Assembly: GCF_013283195.1 (NCBI RefSeq)
Contig: NZ_JABEKT010000002.1
Span: 806,001 to 870,000 of the forward strand
From: Ensifer adhaerens
GTDB taxonomy: Bacteria > Pseudomonadota > Alphaproteobacteria > Rhizobiales > Rhizobiaceae
Length of the DNA stretch: 64,000 nucleotides
Reading direction: 5' to 3'
The notes under the pieces were generated by a model, which had not been told where the DNA came from, did no database searches, and was given only the letters and a program-made list of their open reading frames with translations. Positions 25,459 through 37,078 of the stretch are shown piece after piece. The first letter of the stretch is position 1. Every line of letters begins with the position of its first letter. The position numbers and the translations under genes are program-made.

Positions 25459-27198
25459 CTAGGCGATTGCCATCATCGATTGGAACGCCTCATAGGCAGC
25501 CAGAACCGTCTCGCGTTGCGCGTCATGGCCGGCCACGAAGGCGTCGCCATAGATGGTTTCGTCTGGATATTCCGTGATCAGCGTCAGCGGCGCCTTGTGG
25601 CGATCGTCGACGGAGATCATGCAGGGGAAGCCGTTGATGATGCGGAAGCCGGTTTCCCCCGCATGAGTTTCGTAAAGCGCGATCTGCCGGTCATTGTACG
25701 CGAGAAGACCGGGGACGGCGGCGAGCCTGGCCGTCACCGCCTCAATCAGCTGTTCGGCGCGCGCCTCCCAATCGGCATGATGGCGCATGATCAGGAAGAA
25801 GCCCTTCGGCAAGGTCCACATGGCAAAGCCGCGCGGCACGTATCCCGACAGCGGCCGCGTCCACTCGTGCGAGGGGTAGCCGTGCAGGTTGACGTGGAGT
25901 TCGGCACCCGAGAGCGCATCCGCCTCGTTGCGGATCGCCCGCTCGTTGAGGGCCGTGCCGGTGCGGTATTCGAGATCGTCGCCAAGCGCCGTGTAGCGGG
26001 CGGCGTGATGCATGTGCAGCGGGTTGTCAGCGCGCAGGCGCTGGTGAACGGCGTAACCGTCGGGGTTTTCGAGCGGCGAGATCGTGAAGTGCGTGCCGGG
26101 GAGCTCAGCGAGCGTCTGGGCGGCCCTGAGCGCACCGACGATACCGGTGGTCTCGTTGGGATGCTGGCCGCCGCTGATCATCACAGCAGCATCGGTGCCC
26201 TTGTGATAACGCGCCTTGACCGGGCGACCGGCACGCGAAACCGCCTCGAAAGGCTGGCCGTCGATCTTTTCCAACTCGGCATGGATCTGCGCGACGGCGA
26301 GCGGTGCCTCCGCGGTGTCGAGAGGCTGGACCTCGCCCTCGGCGTCTGCCGTAGCGAGCACTCTGGTCTCGACGCGGATCGTGGGCTTGCCGTCGGCAAA
26401 CACGATTTCCGGCACGATCTGGCCGGGCTTCAGCCCACGATCGCCGAGTGGGCGGCCGGACTTCTTCTGGAAGACTTCGAGCAGCGAGAAATAGAAATCC
26501 TCGTGCAGCGCCTCGCGCAGGCTGACGACCTCTTCGCCAACAGGCAGCCGCAGGTCGTTGATCGGCAGCGTCGCGCGGATGTTGAGTTCGTCGAAATAGG
26601 GTTCGCTGTCGCCCCAACCATGTTCGGCGATCGCCCGCATCGCGCCTGTAAACAGCCGCTCATAGTCGGTTTCGAGATGGCATTCGCGCCGCTTGCTGCT
26701 GGTGTCGTCAAGACGCACCCAGCCTGTCGGGGAAAGCAGCGTTTCGCCGATGAAATCGGTGTGCTGGCGGTTGGGTGCAAACACCGCGTGGGTTTCCAGG
26801 CGGCCGTCAGCAAAAGTCAGCGCGACGTCGTAGGTCAGCGCCTGGTCGCTACCGCCGACGAAGGTGATCTCGGCATCGCCGACCAGCGCTGCCAGCGGAT
26901 AGGCCTCGAGCAGGAAGCGGTTCGCGGGGCAACCTTCCGGCTGCGGATATCGGATATCGACGCACTTCAGCGCCTTGAGGTCGACTTCCTCGAGGAAGAA
27001 ATGCAGGAGCGGTTTGTAGGCACTCCTGAACTTCGCCTCGACCCCGAAGACGGCGAGCTTCTGCTCGGCCGCCTCTCGGCTTTTGCGGTCATCGAAGAGC
27101 CATGCCTCCAGCCGGGTGCCGCGGGCAGCCTCCTTGCCGTAGGTTGCGAGCATGGTATCGAGCGTGCGCTCGAAGGTCCCTTCGAATATCGTGGTCAT
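25459..27198 (-). CDS. M14-family zinc carboxypeptidase-like protein
   Basis: 579 residues. The first ~330 have no motif I recognise; the C-terminal ~250 form an M14 metallopeptidase domain with zinc ligands HPNE (His346, Glu349) and the third His in NLHGYPSHEW (about His439), plus an ENPDGY substrate-side loop. There is no signal peptide, so it acts in the cytoplasm on imported peptides. Start: ATG 27198 overlaps the stop of the upstream permease gene by 4 bp (ATGA), so it is translationally coupled to the peptide importer; the longer frame to 27588 is a shadow. As the last gene of the operon it probably hydrolyses or trims what the importer brings in. Confidence 0.85.
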   Translation of the reverse strand: MTTIFEGTFERTLDTMLATYGKEAARGTRLEAWLFDDRKSREAAEQKLAVFGVEAKFRSAYKPLLHFFLEEVDLKALKCVDIRYPQPEGCPANRFLLEAYPLAALVGDAEITFVGGSDQALTYDVALTFADGRLETHAVFAPNRQHTDFIGETLLSPTGWVRLDDTSSKRRECHLETDYERLFTGAMRAIAEHGWGDSEPYFDELNIRATLPINDLRLPVGEEVVSLREALHEDFYFSLLEVFQKKSGRPLGDRGLKPGQIVPEIVFADGKPTIRVETRVLATADAEGEVQPLDTAEAPLAVAQIHAELEKIDGQPFEAVSRAGRPVKARYHKGTDAAVMISGGQHPNETTGIVGALRAAQTLAELPGTHFTISPLENPDGYAVHQRLRADNPLHMHHAARYTALGDDLEYRTGTALNERAIRNEADALSGAELHVNLHGYPSHEWTRPLSGYVPRGFAMWTLPKGFFLIMRHHADWEARAEQLIEAVTARLAAVPGLLAYNDRQIALYETHAGETGFRIINGFPCMISVDDRHKAPLTLITEYPDETIYGDAFVAGHDAQRETVLAAYEAFQSMMAIA

Positions 27199-28049
27199 CG
27201 TGAAGTTCTGCCTGTTGGGTCGAGACTGTCGCGCAGCCAGTCGCCGAGAAGGTTGAGGCCAAGGACGGTGAGAAGGATTGCAAGGCCCGGGAAGACACTG
27301 ACCCACCAGGCATTCTGCAGGTAGGTGCGGCCGTCGGCCAGCATGCCACCCCAGCTCGGGATCAGCGGGTCGACGCCGAGGCCGAGGAAGGTCAGGCTGC
27401 TTTCGAGCAGGATGTTGTTGGCGACGTTCAGCGTCATCAACACGATGACCGGGCCGATCAGGTTCGGCAGCAGGTGCTGGAACAAGATCTTGTAGTCGCG
27501 CACGCCGATGGCGCGGGCCGACTGGATGAACTCGCGCTCGCGCAGCGACAGCACCGAGCCACGCACCAGGCGGGCATACTGCACCCACTGTGACACGATC
27601 AGGAGGATGATGGTGTTGGTCAATCCGCCACCGACAATGGCGATGAAGGTGATGGCAAGCAAGATGAAGGGCAGCGCCAGCTGCACGTCGGCAAAACGCA
27701 TGACCACCATGTCCCAGAAGCCACGGTAGTAGCCGGACACCAGGCCCATCACCACGCCGACGATGACGGCGCCGGCAACGGAGGTGAAGCCGACCAGCAG
27801 TGAAATCTTGCCGCCAGCGACAACGCGCGCCAGCACGTCACGGCCGAGCGGGTCGGTTCCGAACGGGTGCGCCCAGTTGACGAAGGGCGGTGTCAGCCGC
27901 GCCATCAGATCGATCTTGTCGGCGCCACCAGGGAAGAGCACGCCGGAGAACAAGACGGCAAGGCACATGCCGCCGGCAAGCAGCGCGCCGAGGATGAATT
28001 CGAGGTTGCGGAAACGGGCGAATCGGCTGTTTGCGGCCTTGGTGGTCAT
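27195..28049 (-). CDS. Dipeptide/oligopeptide ABC transporter permease (DppC-like)
   Basis: 284 residues with an N-terminal membrane anchor followed by a five-helix binding-protein-dependent permease domain; EAA loop FIQSARAIGVRDYKILFQHL. The HPFGTDPLGRDVLARVV segment is diagnostic of DppC/OppC. ATG 28049 has GGAG 7 nt before it; 4 bp separate it from the DppB-like stop. Confidence 0.93.
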   Translation of the reverse strand: MTTKAANSRFARFRNLEFILGALLAGGMCLAVLFSGVLFPGGADKIDLMARLTPPFVNWAHPFGTDPLGRDVLARVVAGGKISLLVGFTSVAGAVIVGVVMGLVSGYYRGFWDMVVMRFADVQLALPFILLAITFIAIVGGGLTNTIILLIVSQWVQYARLVRGSVLSLREREFIQSARAIGVRDYKILFQHLLPNLIGPVIVLMTLNVANNILLESSLTFLGLGVDPLIPSWGGMLADGRTYLQNAWWVSVFPGLAILLTVLGLNLLGDWLRDSLDPTGRTSR

Positions 28050-28053
28050 CGGC

Positions 28054-28977
28054 TCACTCCGTCCGGATGCGCGGGTCAACGAGGCCATAGGCGATGTCGA
28101 CGATGAGGTTGACGCCGACGATCATCAGCGAGAGCACGGTGATGACGGCCTGCAGCACGGGATAGTCACGCGCGCCGACGGCGTCGAAGGCGAGCGTGCC
28201 CATGCCCGGCCAATTGAACACGCGCTCGACCACGACGATGCCGCCGAGCAGGCCGCCGAACTGGAGGCCGAAATAGGTGATGAGCGGGATGGCGCAGTTA
28301 CGAAGGGCGTGCTTGTAGAGCACCTTGCTTTCGCTGAGGCCCTTGGCGCGCGCGACCATGATGTATTGCGACTGCAGCGTTTCGAGCATCGCCGTGCGCA
28401 CCAGGCGCACATTGGTCGCCGTCAGGATGATGCCCATGGTGACAGCAGGCATGATGAAGCTTGCAAAGCCGTCCATGCCGCTCGGCGGCAGCCATTTCAG
28501 CGTGATCGAAAACAGCAGCACCAGCATGATCGCCAGCCAGAAGTTCGGGAACGACAGGCCGACGAGCGAGAGGATGCGGATTGCCTGGTCGGCCCATTTG
28601 CCGCGGGCAACCGCTGCCTTGATGCCGAGCGGGATCGAAATGATGATCGAAACGATGAGCGATGCGAAGGCGAGCATCATCGTGGCGGGCAGGGCGGCGG
28701 CAATCAGCTGCGAAACAGGGGTCCCGCCCATGAAAGAGCGCCCGAAATCGAAGACGAAGAGGCCTTTGATGAAGGCGAAATACTGCGCCAGGAACGGCTG
28801 GTTGAGCCCGAGCGCCTCGCGGATGCGCGCAAGGTCTTCTTCGGTGATGCTGCCAGCGCCTTGAGCGAGCATCAGTGCCGGGTCGCCGGTCAGGCGGATG
28901 GCAAAGGAGACGGTGAGCGTCACGACGAAAACGACGAACACCGCCTGCAGAACACGTTTGATCAAAAATCCGGCCAA
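28054..28977 (-). CDS. Dipeptide/oligopeptide ABC transporter permease (DppB-like)
   Basis: 307 residues, six membrane segments. Family features: FLIKRVLQAVFVVFVVTLTVSF start, long first periplasmic loop containing NQPFLAQYF, EAA loop YIMVARAKGLSESKVLYKHALRN, and GMGTLAFDAVGARDYPVLQ near the end. Pairs with the DppC-like product. Confidence 0.94.
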   Translation of the reverse strand: MAGFLIKRVLQAVFVVFVVTLTVSFAIRLTGDPALMLAQGAGSITEEDLARIREALGLNQPFLAQYFAFIKGLFVFDFGRSFMGGTPVSQLIAAALPATMMLAFASLIVSIIISIPLGIKAAVARGKWADQAIRILSLVGLSFPNFWLAIMLVLLFSITLKWLPPSGMDGFASFIMPAVTMGIILTATNVRLVRTAMLETLQSQYIMVARAKGLSESKVLYKHALRNCAIPLITYFGLQFGGLLGGIVVVERVFNWPGMGTLAFDAVGARDYPVLQAVITVLSLMIVGVNLIVDIAYGLVDPRIRTE

Positions 28978-28999
28978 CTTACCCGCCCTTCATGAAGAC

Positions 29000-29031
29000 G
29001 ATCCGCCGCCCGCCAAAGCGGGCGGCGGATC
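29000..29031 (-). other. Stem-loop after the peptide-binding-protein gene
   Basis: 14-bp perfect stem (GATCCGCCGCCCGC with its complement) and a 4-nt loop, 6 nt after the stop of the binding-protein gene and 22 nt before the permease start. No T-run; likely protects the upstream mRNA from 3' decay. Confidence 0.72.
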
Positions 29032-29037
29032 TGATTG

Positions 29038-30570
29038 TTATTCTACCGTGACGTCCGTCAGCCGCAGGCGGCTGTCGGGAACGGGCGTGAAGTTCTTGAC
29101 GCGCTTGCTCACGCCGTAGATGGCGTTGAGGTTGTAGAGCGGCATTTCCAGCGCGCGGTCGGCGGCGTAGTTGGCGATCTGCTTGAGGATTTCCTCACGC
29201 TTGGGCTGATCGATGATCGAGCGCTGGGATTCCAGCAGCTTGTCGAGATCGGCGTCTTTGTCGTAGGGGTTCCACTTTTCGCCCGAGTGGTACATCGAGT
29301 AGGCAGTGTTGTCGTAGTCGAGCGTCCAGCCGCCCCAGGCCTGCTGGAACATCGCACCGGTCTTGCCGGCGGGGATGATGTCGTTCAGCAGAACGTTGGT
29401 CTCGTAGGGCTTGATCGTCGCGTTGATGCCGACGAGCTGCAGATAGCTGGCGACGGCCTGCACCACTTCGTTGAACGTCGCGTCGTTGCCGCGCACGTCG
29501 ATCTGGACGGAGGCGCCCGGTGCGACGCCAGCTTCCTTCAGCAGAGCCTTCGCCTGTTCGGGATCGTAGGGCAGCGGCTTCATCGTGGCGTCGAAGCCGA
29601 ACGACAGTTCACCCTGGAAACTGGCGATCGGAGCAGCCTGGCCGCCGAGGATCGACTGGATGATGGTGTCGCGGTCGACGCCGAGGATCAGCGCCTTGCG
29701 AACCTTCGGATCCTTGGTGATGCCGTCGCGGGTGTTGAAGCGCAGCGCATAGACCGTCGGGCCGGGGGTCGAGACGATCTCGAGCTTGTCGTCACCCTGG
29801 ATCGTCGGGATCATGCCGATCGGAATGGTCGGCGGGATGACGAGGTCGACGCGGCCCGCCTGCAGTTCGGCAACTGCGGTCGCCGGTTCGGCGATGAAGC
29901 GGAAATCGAGGTTGGACAGCTTCGGCGCGCCGCCCCAATGGTCGGCGAAGGCTTCGAGCTTGATCGCGACCTTCGGCTCATAGGAGACGAACTTGAACGG
30001 GCCGGTGCCGACCGGATGGGTGTTGAAGTAATCCTCGCCCTTTTCCTGGATGTACTTCGGCGGAACGATCATCGCGCCGTAGCCGGCGAGCTTGGTCAGC
30101 AGGACCGGATCCGGCGCCTTCAGGTGCAGATCGACGGTCTTCTCATCGATGATCTCGACTTTTTCGATCGCGGCATAGTTCGACTTCTGCGGGCCCTTGG
30201 AGCCCTCTTCGCCGAGCAGGCGGTCAAAGGTGTACTTCACGGCTTCGGCGTTGAAGGGTTCGCCGTTGTGGAACTTGACGCCTTCGCGCAGCGTGAAGCG
30301 CAGGCGCTTGCCGCCATCGAGCTCTTCCCAGGCGGTTGCAAGGCCGGGGACCAGCTTGCGGTCAGGGCCGCGATAGGTCAGGCCGTCGAAAATGTTGGTG
30401 GAGACGGACGCCCAGTTGACGAGGAAGGTGTCGACCGGATCCCAGCTGCCCGGATCCTGCGGCGACGAAACCGTCAATGTGCCAGCGGCAAAGGCCGGCC
30501 CGGTCGTCAGAAGGCTGCCAGTCAGCGCAAGCGCGATGAAGGCGGCGTGGATCCCCTTTTTGTTGATCAT
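29038..30570 (-). CDS. Peptide ABC transporter, periplasmic binding protein
   Basis: 510-residue family-5 solute-binding protein. Signal peptide MINKKGIHAAFIALALTGS... cleaved near AFAAG. Family signature in LRFTLREGVKFHNGEPFNAEAVKYTFDRLL (about residues 90-120). It lies downstream of the dual ATPase gene and upstream of the two permease genes, on the same strand. Ligands of this family include di-/oligopeptides but also opines, glutathione and other amides; the downstream M14 peptidase supports a peptide. Confidence 0.94.
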   Translation of the reverse strand: MINKKGIHAAFIALALTGSLLTTGPAFAAGTLTVSSPQDPGSWDPVDTFLVNWASVSTNIFDGLTYRGPDRKLVPGLATAWEELDGGKRLRFTLREGVKFHNGEPFNAEAVKYTFDRLLGEEGSKGPQKSNYAAIEKVEIIDEKTVDLHLKAPDPVLLTKLAGYGAMIVPPKYIQEKGEDYFNTHPVGTGPFKFVSYEPKVAIKLEAFADHWGGAPKLSNLDFRFIAEPATAVAELQAGRVDLVIPPTIPIGMIPTIQGDDKLEIVSTPGPTVYALRFNTRDGITKDPKVRKALILGVDRDTIIQSILGGQAAPIASFQGELSFGFDATMKPLPYDPEQAKALLKEAGVAPGASVQIDVRGNDATFNEVVQAVASYLQLVGINATIKPYETNVLLNDIIPAGKTGAMFQQAWGGWTLDYDNTAYSMYHSGEKWNPYDKDADLDKLLESQRSIIDQPKREEILKQIANYAADRALEMPLYNLNAIYGVSKRVKNFTPVPDSRLRLTDVTVE

Positions 30571-30622
30571 TTTTTACTCACTCCTGTTTCGACTGCCTTC
30601 CCTTGGAAGAGAGAAAGCGGCT

Positions 30623-32455
<1,833 letters not shown>

Positions 32456-32468
32456 GCGATCTTCCTTG

Positions 32469-33053
32469 TCACAATGTGGTCGCGGCGCGCGCGGACTGTT
32501 CATAGGCACCCGACATGAAGCGCAGCACGGCGGCGATTTCCGAGAGCGTGTCCTCAGAGGGCCGTGCATTGGCCGTCGACGTCACGAGCAGGCGCTCGCG
32601 GATCTGTGCATAACGGGTGCAGGCCTCCGCACCCTTGTCGGAGATCTGAATGGTCTTTTCCTTGCCTTCCTTGCCTGTCGTGACAAGGCCGGCCGCCTCC
32701 AGCTTGCGGATGGCGTAGGTCGCCACATGCGTGTCTTCGATATCGAGCACGAGGCAGATATCGGCGAGCTTCTTGCCGCGGTCGCGGTGGCGGATCGTAT
32801 GCAGGATCAAGATTTCTGTGGATGAAAGGCCGGGCACGCCGGCGGCCGCCATGCAGCGCACCATCCAGCGGTGAAACGCGTGCGAGGCGAGAATCAGACC
32901 GTACTCGACTTCCGAGAGACCAGGGGACCCCCCTTCGGCCAGATGTGCAGAGGAGACGATCGGCCCGATGGCCGCCACGGGCTTCATATGGCCGGGCAGA
33001 GCGTCCTGCGCCCACTCCCTGCCGTCAAAGCTCTCCTCAGACTTCTTCGTCAT
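32469..33053 (-). CDS. MarR-family winged-helix regulator
   Basis: 194 residues. Central winged helix: LSSTEILILHTIRHRDRGKKLADICLVLDIEDTHVATYAIRKLEAAGLV, then a Gly/Lys wing (TTGKEGKEKTIQISDKG). A 50-residue N-terminal extension is longer than in typical MarR (about 140-150). It is the first gene of the peptide importer operon and divergent from the oxoprolinase gene; 120 bp with overlapping promoters separate them. Probable role: sensing the imported compound and controlling both units. Confidence 0.9.
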   Translation of the reverse strand: MTKKSEESFDGREWAQDALPGHMKPVAAIGPIVSSAHLAEGGSPGLSEVEYGLILASHAFHRWMVRCMAAAGVPGLSSTEILILHTIRHRDRGKKLADICLVLDIEDTHVATYAIRKLEAAGLVTTGKEGKEKTIQISDKGAEACTRYAQIRERLLVTSTANARPSEDTLSEIAAVLRFMSGAYEQSARAATTL

Positions 33054-33069
33054 TCAGCACTTCCTCATC

Positions 33070-33109
33070 TTGACGATTTTATGTCATCATTTTATCGACA
33101 TTTTGTCAA
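33070..33109. promoter_or_regulatory. Overlapping divergent promoters/operator of the marR and oxoprolinase units
   Basis: A 40-bp AT-rich block bounded by TTGAC (33070-33074) and GTCAA (33105-33109). Each end can serve as a -35 box with a hexamer of weak TATAAT likeness about 17 bp further in (TATCGA on plus; TGACAT on minus), so the two promoters overlap face to face. Internal dyads GAC-N8-GTC (33072-33085) and GAC-N5-GTC (33097-33107) are candidate MarR sites. Confidence 0.5.
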
Positions 33110-33174
33110 CGAACTGCTTTGATGAATTTCGGAGCCGACCCGAGCTGGCGGCATACGAGTGAGAGGGATGGACG

Positions 33175-36100
33175 ATGAGCGCACGCGAAACCGGCAGCTG
33201 GGACTTCTGGATCGACCGTGGCGGCACCTTCACCGACGTGATCGGCAGGGACCCGCAAGGCGTGCTGCATGCGCGCAAGGTGCTGTCGGAGAATCCGGAA
33301 GCTTACCGCGATGCGGCCGTGCAAGGCATCCGCCTGCATCTGGGCCTGCCGACCGGTGCGCCTATCCCGGCTGGCCTCATCAGCGAAGTGCGCATGGGCA
33401 CGACGGTTGCGACCAATGCGCTGCTCGAGCGCAAGGGCGAACCGCTGGCGCTGGTGACGACGCGCGGCTTCCGCGATGCGCTTCGCATCGGTTACCAGGA
33501 ACGCAAGAACATCTTTGCGACCGAGATCATCAAGCCGGAAGCGCTCTATAAGGACATCGTCGAACTCGGCGAACGGGTGCTCGCCGACGGTACGGTGGAG
33601 CAGGCGCTCGACGAGGCCGAGGCGCGCCAGGCCCTGACCGCATTGCGCGAGCAGGGCTACAACACCGTCGCGATCGTCTTCATGCATGCCTACAAGTACC
33701 CGGAACACGAGGCGCTCGTCGCCCGGCTCGCCCGCGAAATGGGCTTCGAACAGGTCTCGGTCAGCCACGAAGTCTCGCCGCTGATCAAATATGTCGGCCG
33801 CGGCGACACCACGGTCATCGACGCCTATCTCTCGCCGGTCCTGCGCCGCTACGTGGCACAGGTGTCGAGCGAGCTCGACGTCGCGCGCTCCGGCGCCCGC
33901 GTCATGTTCATGATGTCGTCGGGGGGCCTCACGGCCGCCGACATGTTCCAGGGCAAGGACGCGATCCTCTCCGGCCCGGCAGGCGGCGTCGTCGGCCTCG
34001 CCAAGACAGGGGAAGCTGCCGGTTTCGACCGCGTCATCGGCTTTGACATGGGCGGCACCTCCACCGACGTCGCGCATTTCGATGGCGAGTATGAACGCGC
34101 CTTCGAGACCGAAGTCGCCGGCGTGCGCGTGCGTGCGCCGATGATGCTGATCCACACTGTTGCCGCCGGTGGCGGCTCGATCCTGCACTTCGACGGCGAG
34201 CGCTTCCGCGTTGGCCCGGATTCGGCCGGCGCCAATCCCGGCCCCGCCTGCTATCGCAACGGCGGGCCGCTGGCGGTCACCGACGCCAACGTCATGCTCG
34301 GCAAGCTGATGCCGGAGTTCTTCCCGGCGCTGTTCGGCCCGGAGCAGAACGAACGGCTCGACGTCGAGACGGTGCGCCAGCGTTTCGCAGCGATGGCCGC
34401 CGAGATCGGCGATGGCCGCACCCCTGAGGACGTGGCCGACGGCTTCATCCGCATCGCGGTCGCCAACATGGTCGAAGCGATCAAGAAGATTTCCGTCCAG
34501 CGCGGTTACGACGTGACGCGCTACGCACTTAGCTGCTTCGGCGGCGCCGGCGGCCAGCACGCCTGCCTCGTTGCCGATTCGCTTGGGATGAAGAGCATTC
34601 TGGTGCATCCGATGTCGGGCTTGCTGTCTGCCTATGGCATGGGCCTTGCCGATATCCGCGCCACCCGCCAGAAGGCGCTCGGCGTCGCGCTCGACGACAA
34701 CGCGCCGGCAGCGCTTGCAACGCTTGGCGCAGACCTGCAGGTCGAATGCCTGGGTGAACTCGAAGCGCAGGGGATCGCCCGCGATGAGATCCGCACCCAT
34801 CTTCGCGCCCATATCCGTTACGCCGGTACCGATACGGTTCTGGCTGTCGATGCGACCTTCCCTGAGCATGACGATATCGCCCGCCTGCGTGCCGAATTCG
34901 AAACCTTGCACAAGCGCCGCTTCGGCTTCGTCGCCGACAACAAGGCGCTGGTGATCGACGCGGTCGAAGTCGAAACCGTCGGCGGCGGCGCTGCCCAGAT
35001 GGAAGGCGAAGGCATGGCGACGACGGATGGCGCGCCAATGCTCAGCCGCAGCACCCGCTTCTATTCCCAGGGCCAGTTCCACGAGGCGCCGGTGGCGCTT
35101 CGCTCCGACATCAAGCCCGGCCAGCGCCTCGACGGCCCGGCGATCATCATCGAACCGAACCAAACTGTCATCGTCGAGGACGGCTGGCAGGCCGAACTGA
35201 CCGCCAAGGACCATATCGTGCTTCGCCGCGTCAAGGCGCTGCCCGAACGCAGCGCGATCGGCACCAAGGCCGATCCGGTCATGCTCGAGATCTTCAACAA
35301 TCTCTTCATGTCGATCGCCGAGCAGATGGGCGTGACGTTGCAGAACACCGCCTATTCCGTCAACATCAAGGAGCGGCTCGACTTCTCCTGCGCGGTCTTC
35401 GACACCAAGGGCAATCTGGTTGCCAACGCGCCGCACATGCCGGTTCATCTCGGCTCCATGGACGCCTCGGTCGCAACCGCGATCCGCGAGAACCCGGTCA
35501 TTCATCCCGGCGACGTCTTCCTGATCAATGCGCCCTATAACGGCGGCACGCATCTGCCCGACCTGACGGTCTGCACGCCCGTCTTCGACGATGAGGGCAG
35601 AGAGATCCGTTTCTGGGTCGCCAGCCGCGGCCACCATGCCGATATCGGTGGTATTTCCCCAGGATCGATGTCGCCGCTTGCGACCAACATCGAGGAGGAA
35701 GGCGTCTATATCGACAACTTCAAGCTCATCGATGCCGGCCGGTTCTGCGAAGCCGAGCTTGAGACGCTGCTCAACGGTGCGCGTTATCCCGTGCGCAACA
35801 TCGTCCAGAACGTCAACGACCTGAAGGCCCAGGTCGCCGCCAACGAAAAGGGCGTGGCGGAACTGAAGAAGATGATCGCGCAGTTCGGCGAAGATGTCGT
35901 GGAGGCCTATATGGGCCACGTCCAGGACAATGCCGCCGAAAGCGTGCGCCGCGTGCTCGACCAGCTGCCCGACGGCGAGTTCTCCTATGAGATGGACCAG
36001 GGTTGCAAGATCTTCGTGAAGATCACCGTCGATCGCGACAAGCGCGAGGCGACCGTCGACTTCACCGGCACGTCGGAGCAGCGCGGCGACAACTTCAACG

Positions 36101-36795
36101 CGCCGGCACCGGTCACCCGTGCGGCCGTTCTCTATGTTTTCCGCGTGCTCGTCGAAGCCGACATCCCGATGAATGCCGGCTGCCTCAGGCCGATCCGCAT
36201 TGTCATCCCGGAAGGCACGATGCTGACCCCGAGCTATCCGGCCGCCGTCGTTGCCGGCAACGTCGAGGTCAGCCAGGCCGTCACCAACTGCCTGTTCGGT
36301 GCGGTTCAGAGTCAGGCGGGTGCCCAAGGCACGATGAACAACCTGACCTTCGGCAACGCGCATTACCAGTATTATGAGACCATCTGCTCGGGTGCGTCCG
36401 CCGGGCCAGGCTACAACGGTGCCGATGCGGTCCACACCCACATGACCAACTCGCGCCTCACCGATCCCGAGATCCTCGAGACCCGTTTCCCTGTCGTACT
36501 GGAGGATTTCCACATTCGCCGCGGCTCCGGCGGCAAGGGCAAATGGTCGGCCGGCGACGGCACCAAGCGCACGATCCGTGCGCGGGAAAAGCTCGATTTC
36601 GCCATCCTCTCGGGTCACCGCCGCGTTGCCCCCTTCGGCATCAAGGGCGGTGAGGCGGGTAATCTCGGCCAGAACCTCGTGCGCCGCAACGACGGCCGTA
36701 CCGAGGAGCTGTCGGGCTGCGCCCACACCGTTCTGGAAGCCGGCGAGGCCTTTACCGTGGTTACGCCGACGGGCGGCGGCTACGGCAAGAACTGA
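33175..36795 (+). CDS. Fused HyuA-HyuB hydantoinase/5-oxoprolinase family protein
   Basis: 1206-residue ATP-dependent cyclic amidase. The N-terminal ~690 residues are HyuA-like: [11 protein letters not shown] phosphate loop, [48 protein letters not shown] and [11 protein letters not shown]. The rest is HyuB-like: [64 protein letters not shown]. Both halves in one chain at about 1200-1290 residues match eukaryotic and some bacterial 5-oxoprolinases (5-oxo-L-proline + ATP + water to glutamate). N-methylhydantoinase activity is the alternative. AGAGGGA precedes ATG 33175. Divergent from the peptide operon. Confidence 0.9.
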   Translation: MSARETGSWDFWIDRGGTFTDVIGRDPQGVLHARKVLSENPEAYRDAAVQGIRLHLGLPTGAPIPAGLISEVRMGTTVATNALLERKGEPLALVTTRGFRDALRIGYQERKNIFATEIIKPEALYKDIVELGERVLADGTVEQALDEAEARQALTALREQGYNTVAIVFMHAYKYPEHEALVARLAREMGFEQVSVSHEVSPLIKYVGRGDTTVIDAYLSPVLRRYVAQVSSELDVARSGARVMFMMSSGGLTAADMFQGKDAILSGPAGGVVGLAKTGEAAGFDRVIGFDMGGTSTDVAHFDGEYERAFETEVAGVRVRAPMMLIHTVAAGGGSILHFDGERFRVGPDSAGANPGPACYRNGGPLAVTDANVMLGKLMPEFFPALFGPEQNERLDVETVRQRFAAMAAEIGDGRTPEDVADGFIRIAVANMVEAIKKISVQRGYDVTRYALSCFGGAGGQHACLVADSLGMKSILVHPMSGLLSAYGMGLADIRATRQKALGVALDDNAPAALATLGADLQVECLGELEAQGIARDEIRTHLRAHIRYAGTDTVLAVDATFPEHDDIARLRAEFETLHKRRFGFVADNKALVIDAVEVETVGGGAAQMEGEGMATTDGAPMLSRSTRFYSQGQFHEAPVALRSDIKPGQRLDGPAIIIEPNQTVIVEDGWQAELTAKDHIVLRRVKALPERSAIGTKADPVMLEIFNNLFMSIAEQMGVTLQNTAYSVNIKERLDFSCAVFDTKGNLVANAPHMPVHLGSMDASVATAIRENPVIHPGDVFLINAPYNGGTHLPDLTVCTPVFDDEGREIRFWVASRGHHADIGGISPGSMSPLATNIEEEGVYIDNFKLIDAGRFCEAELETLLNGARYPVRNIVQNVNDLKAQVAANEKGVAELKKMIAQFGEDVVEAYMGHVQDNAAESVRRVLDQLPDGEFSYEMDQGCKIFVKITVDRDKREATVDFTGTSEQRGDNFNAPAPVTRAAVLYVFRVLVEADIPMNAGCLRPIRIVIPEGTMLTPSYPAAVVAGNVEVSQAVTNCLFGAVQSQAGAQGTMNNLTFGNAHYQYYETICSGASAGPGYNGADAVHTHMTNSRLTDPEILETRFPVVLEDFHIRRGSGGKGKWSAGDGTKRTIRAREKLDFAILSGHRRVAPFGIKGGEAGNLGQNLVRRNDGRTEELSGCAHTVLEAGEAFTVVTPTGGGYGKN

Positions 36796-36820
36796 TCTCC
36801 CAAGACTGCTGCGGTGGTCT

Positions 36821-36851
36821 GCGGGCGGGCGAGCGATCGCCCGCCCGCTTT
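36821..36851 (+). terminator. Hairpin after the oxoprolinase gene
   Basis: 12-bp perfect stem GCGGGCGGGCGA / TCGCCCGCCCGC with GCGA loop and a short TTT, 26 nt past the stop codon. Terminator-like despite the weak T-run. Confidence 0.6.
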
Positions 36852-37078
36852 GCGTTGGCGACGGCGCTCGGCGCATGCCCGTGCCGGTCGAGCCGATCCT
36901 GGTATTGCTGTTTTAACGTTAATTTAAATTCGCAATTACTAAGGATAGCTTGGTCGGTGCGCCAATGATCTCCGCCTCCTCCCACGGAGCGCGCGCAACA
37001 TTCCGGGTCTCCTCCCACCGGTTTGGCCGACCATGTCCAGCAAACCAGCGCGATCGCGACATCACAGGAGTCACGGCA

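Noticed and set aside
25402-27324. A 640-codon frame opposite the M14 peptidase gene
   Set aside because: Antisense shadow; the minus-strand frame has zinc ligands and start/stop coupling to the importer.
33106-36876. A 1256-codon open frame antisense to the fused oxoprolinase gene
   Set aside because: It mirrors the complete, motif-rich plus-strand gene; its Arg/Asp/Gly/His-rich composition and lack of SD mark it as a high-GC antisense shadow.
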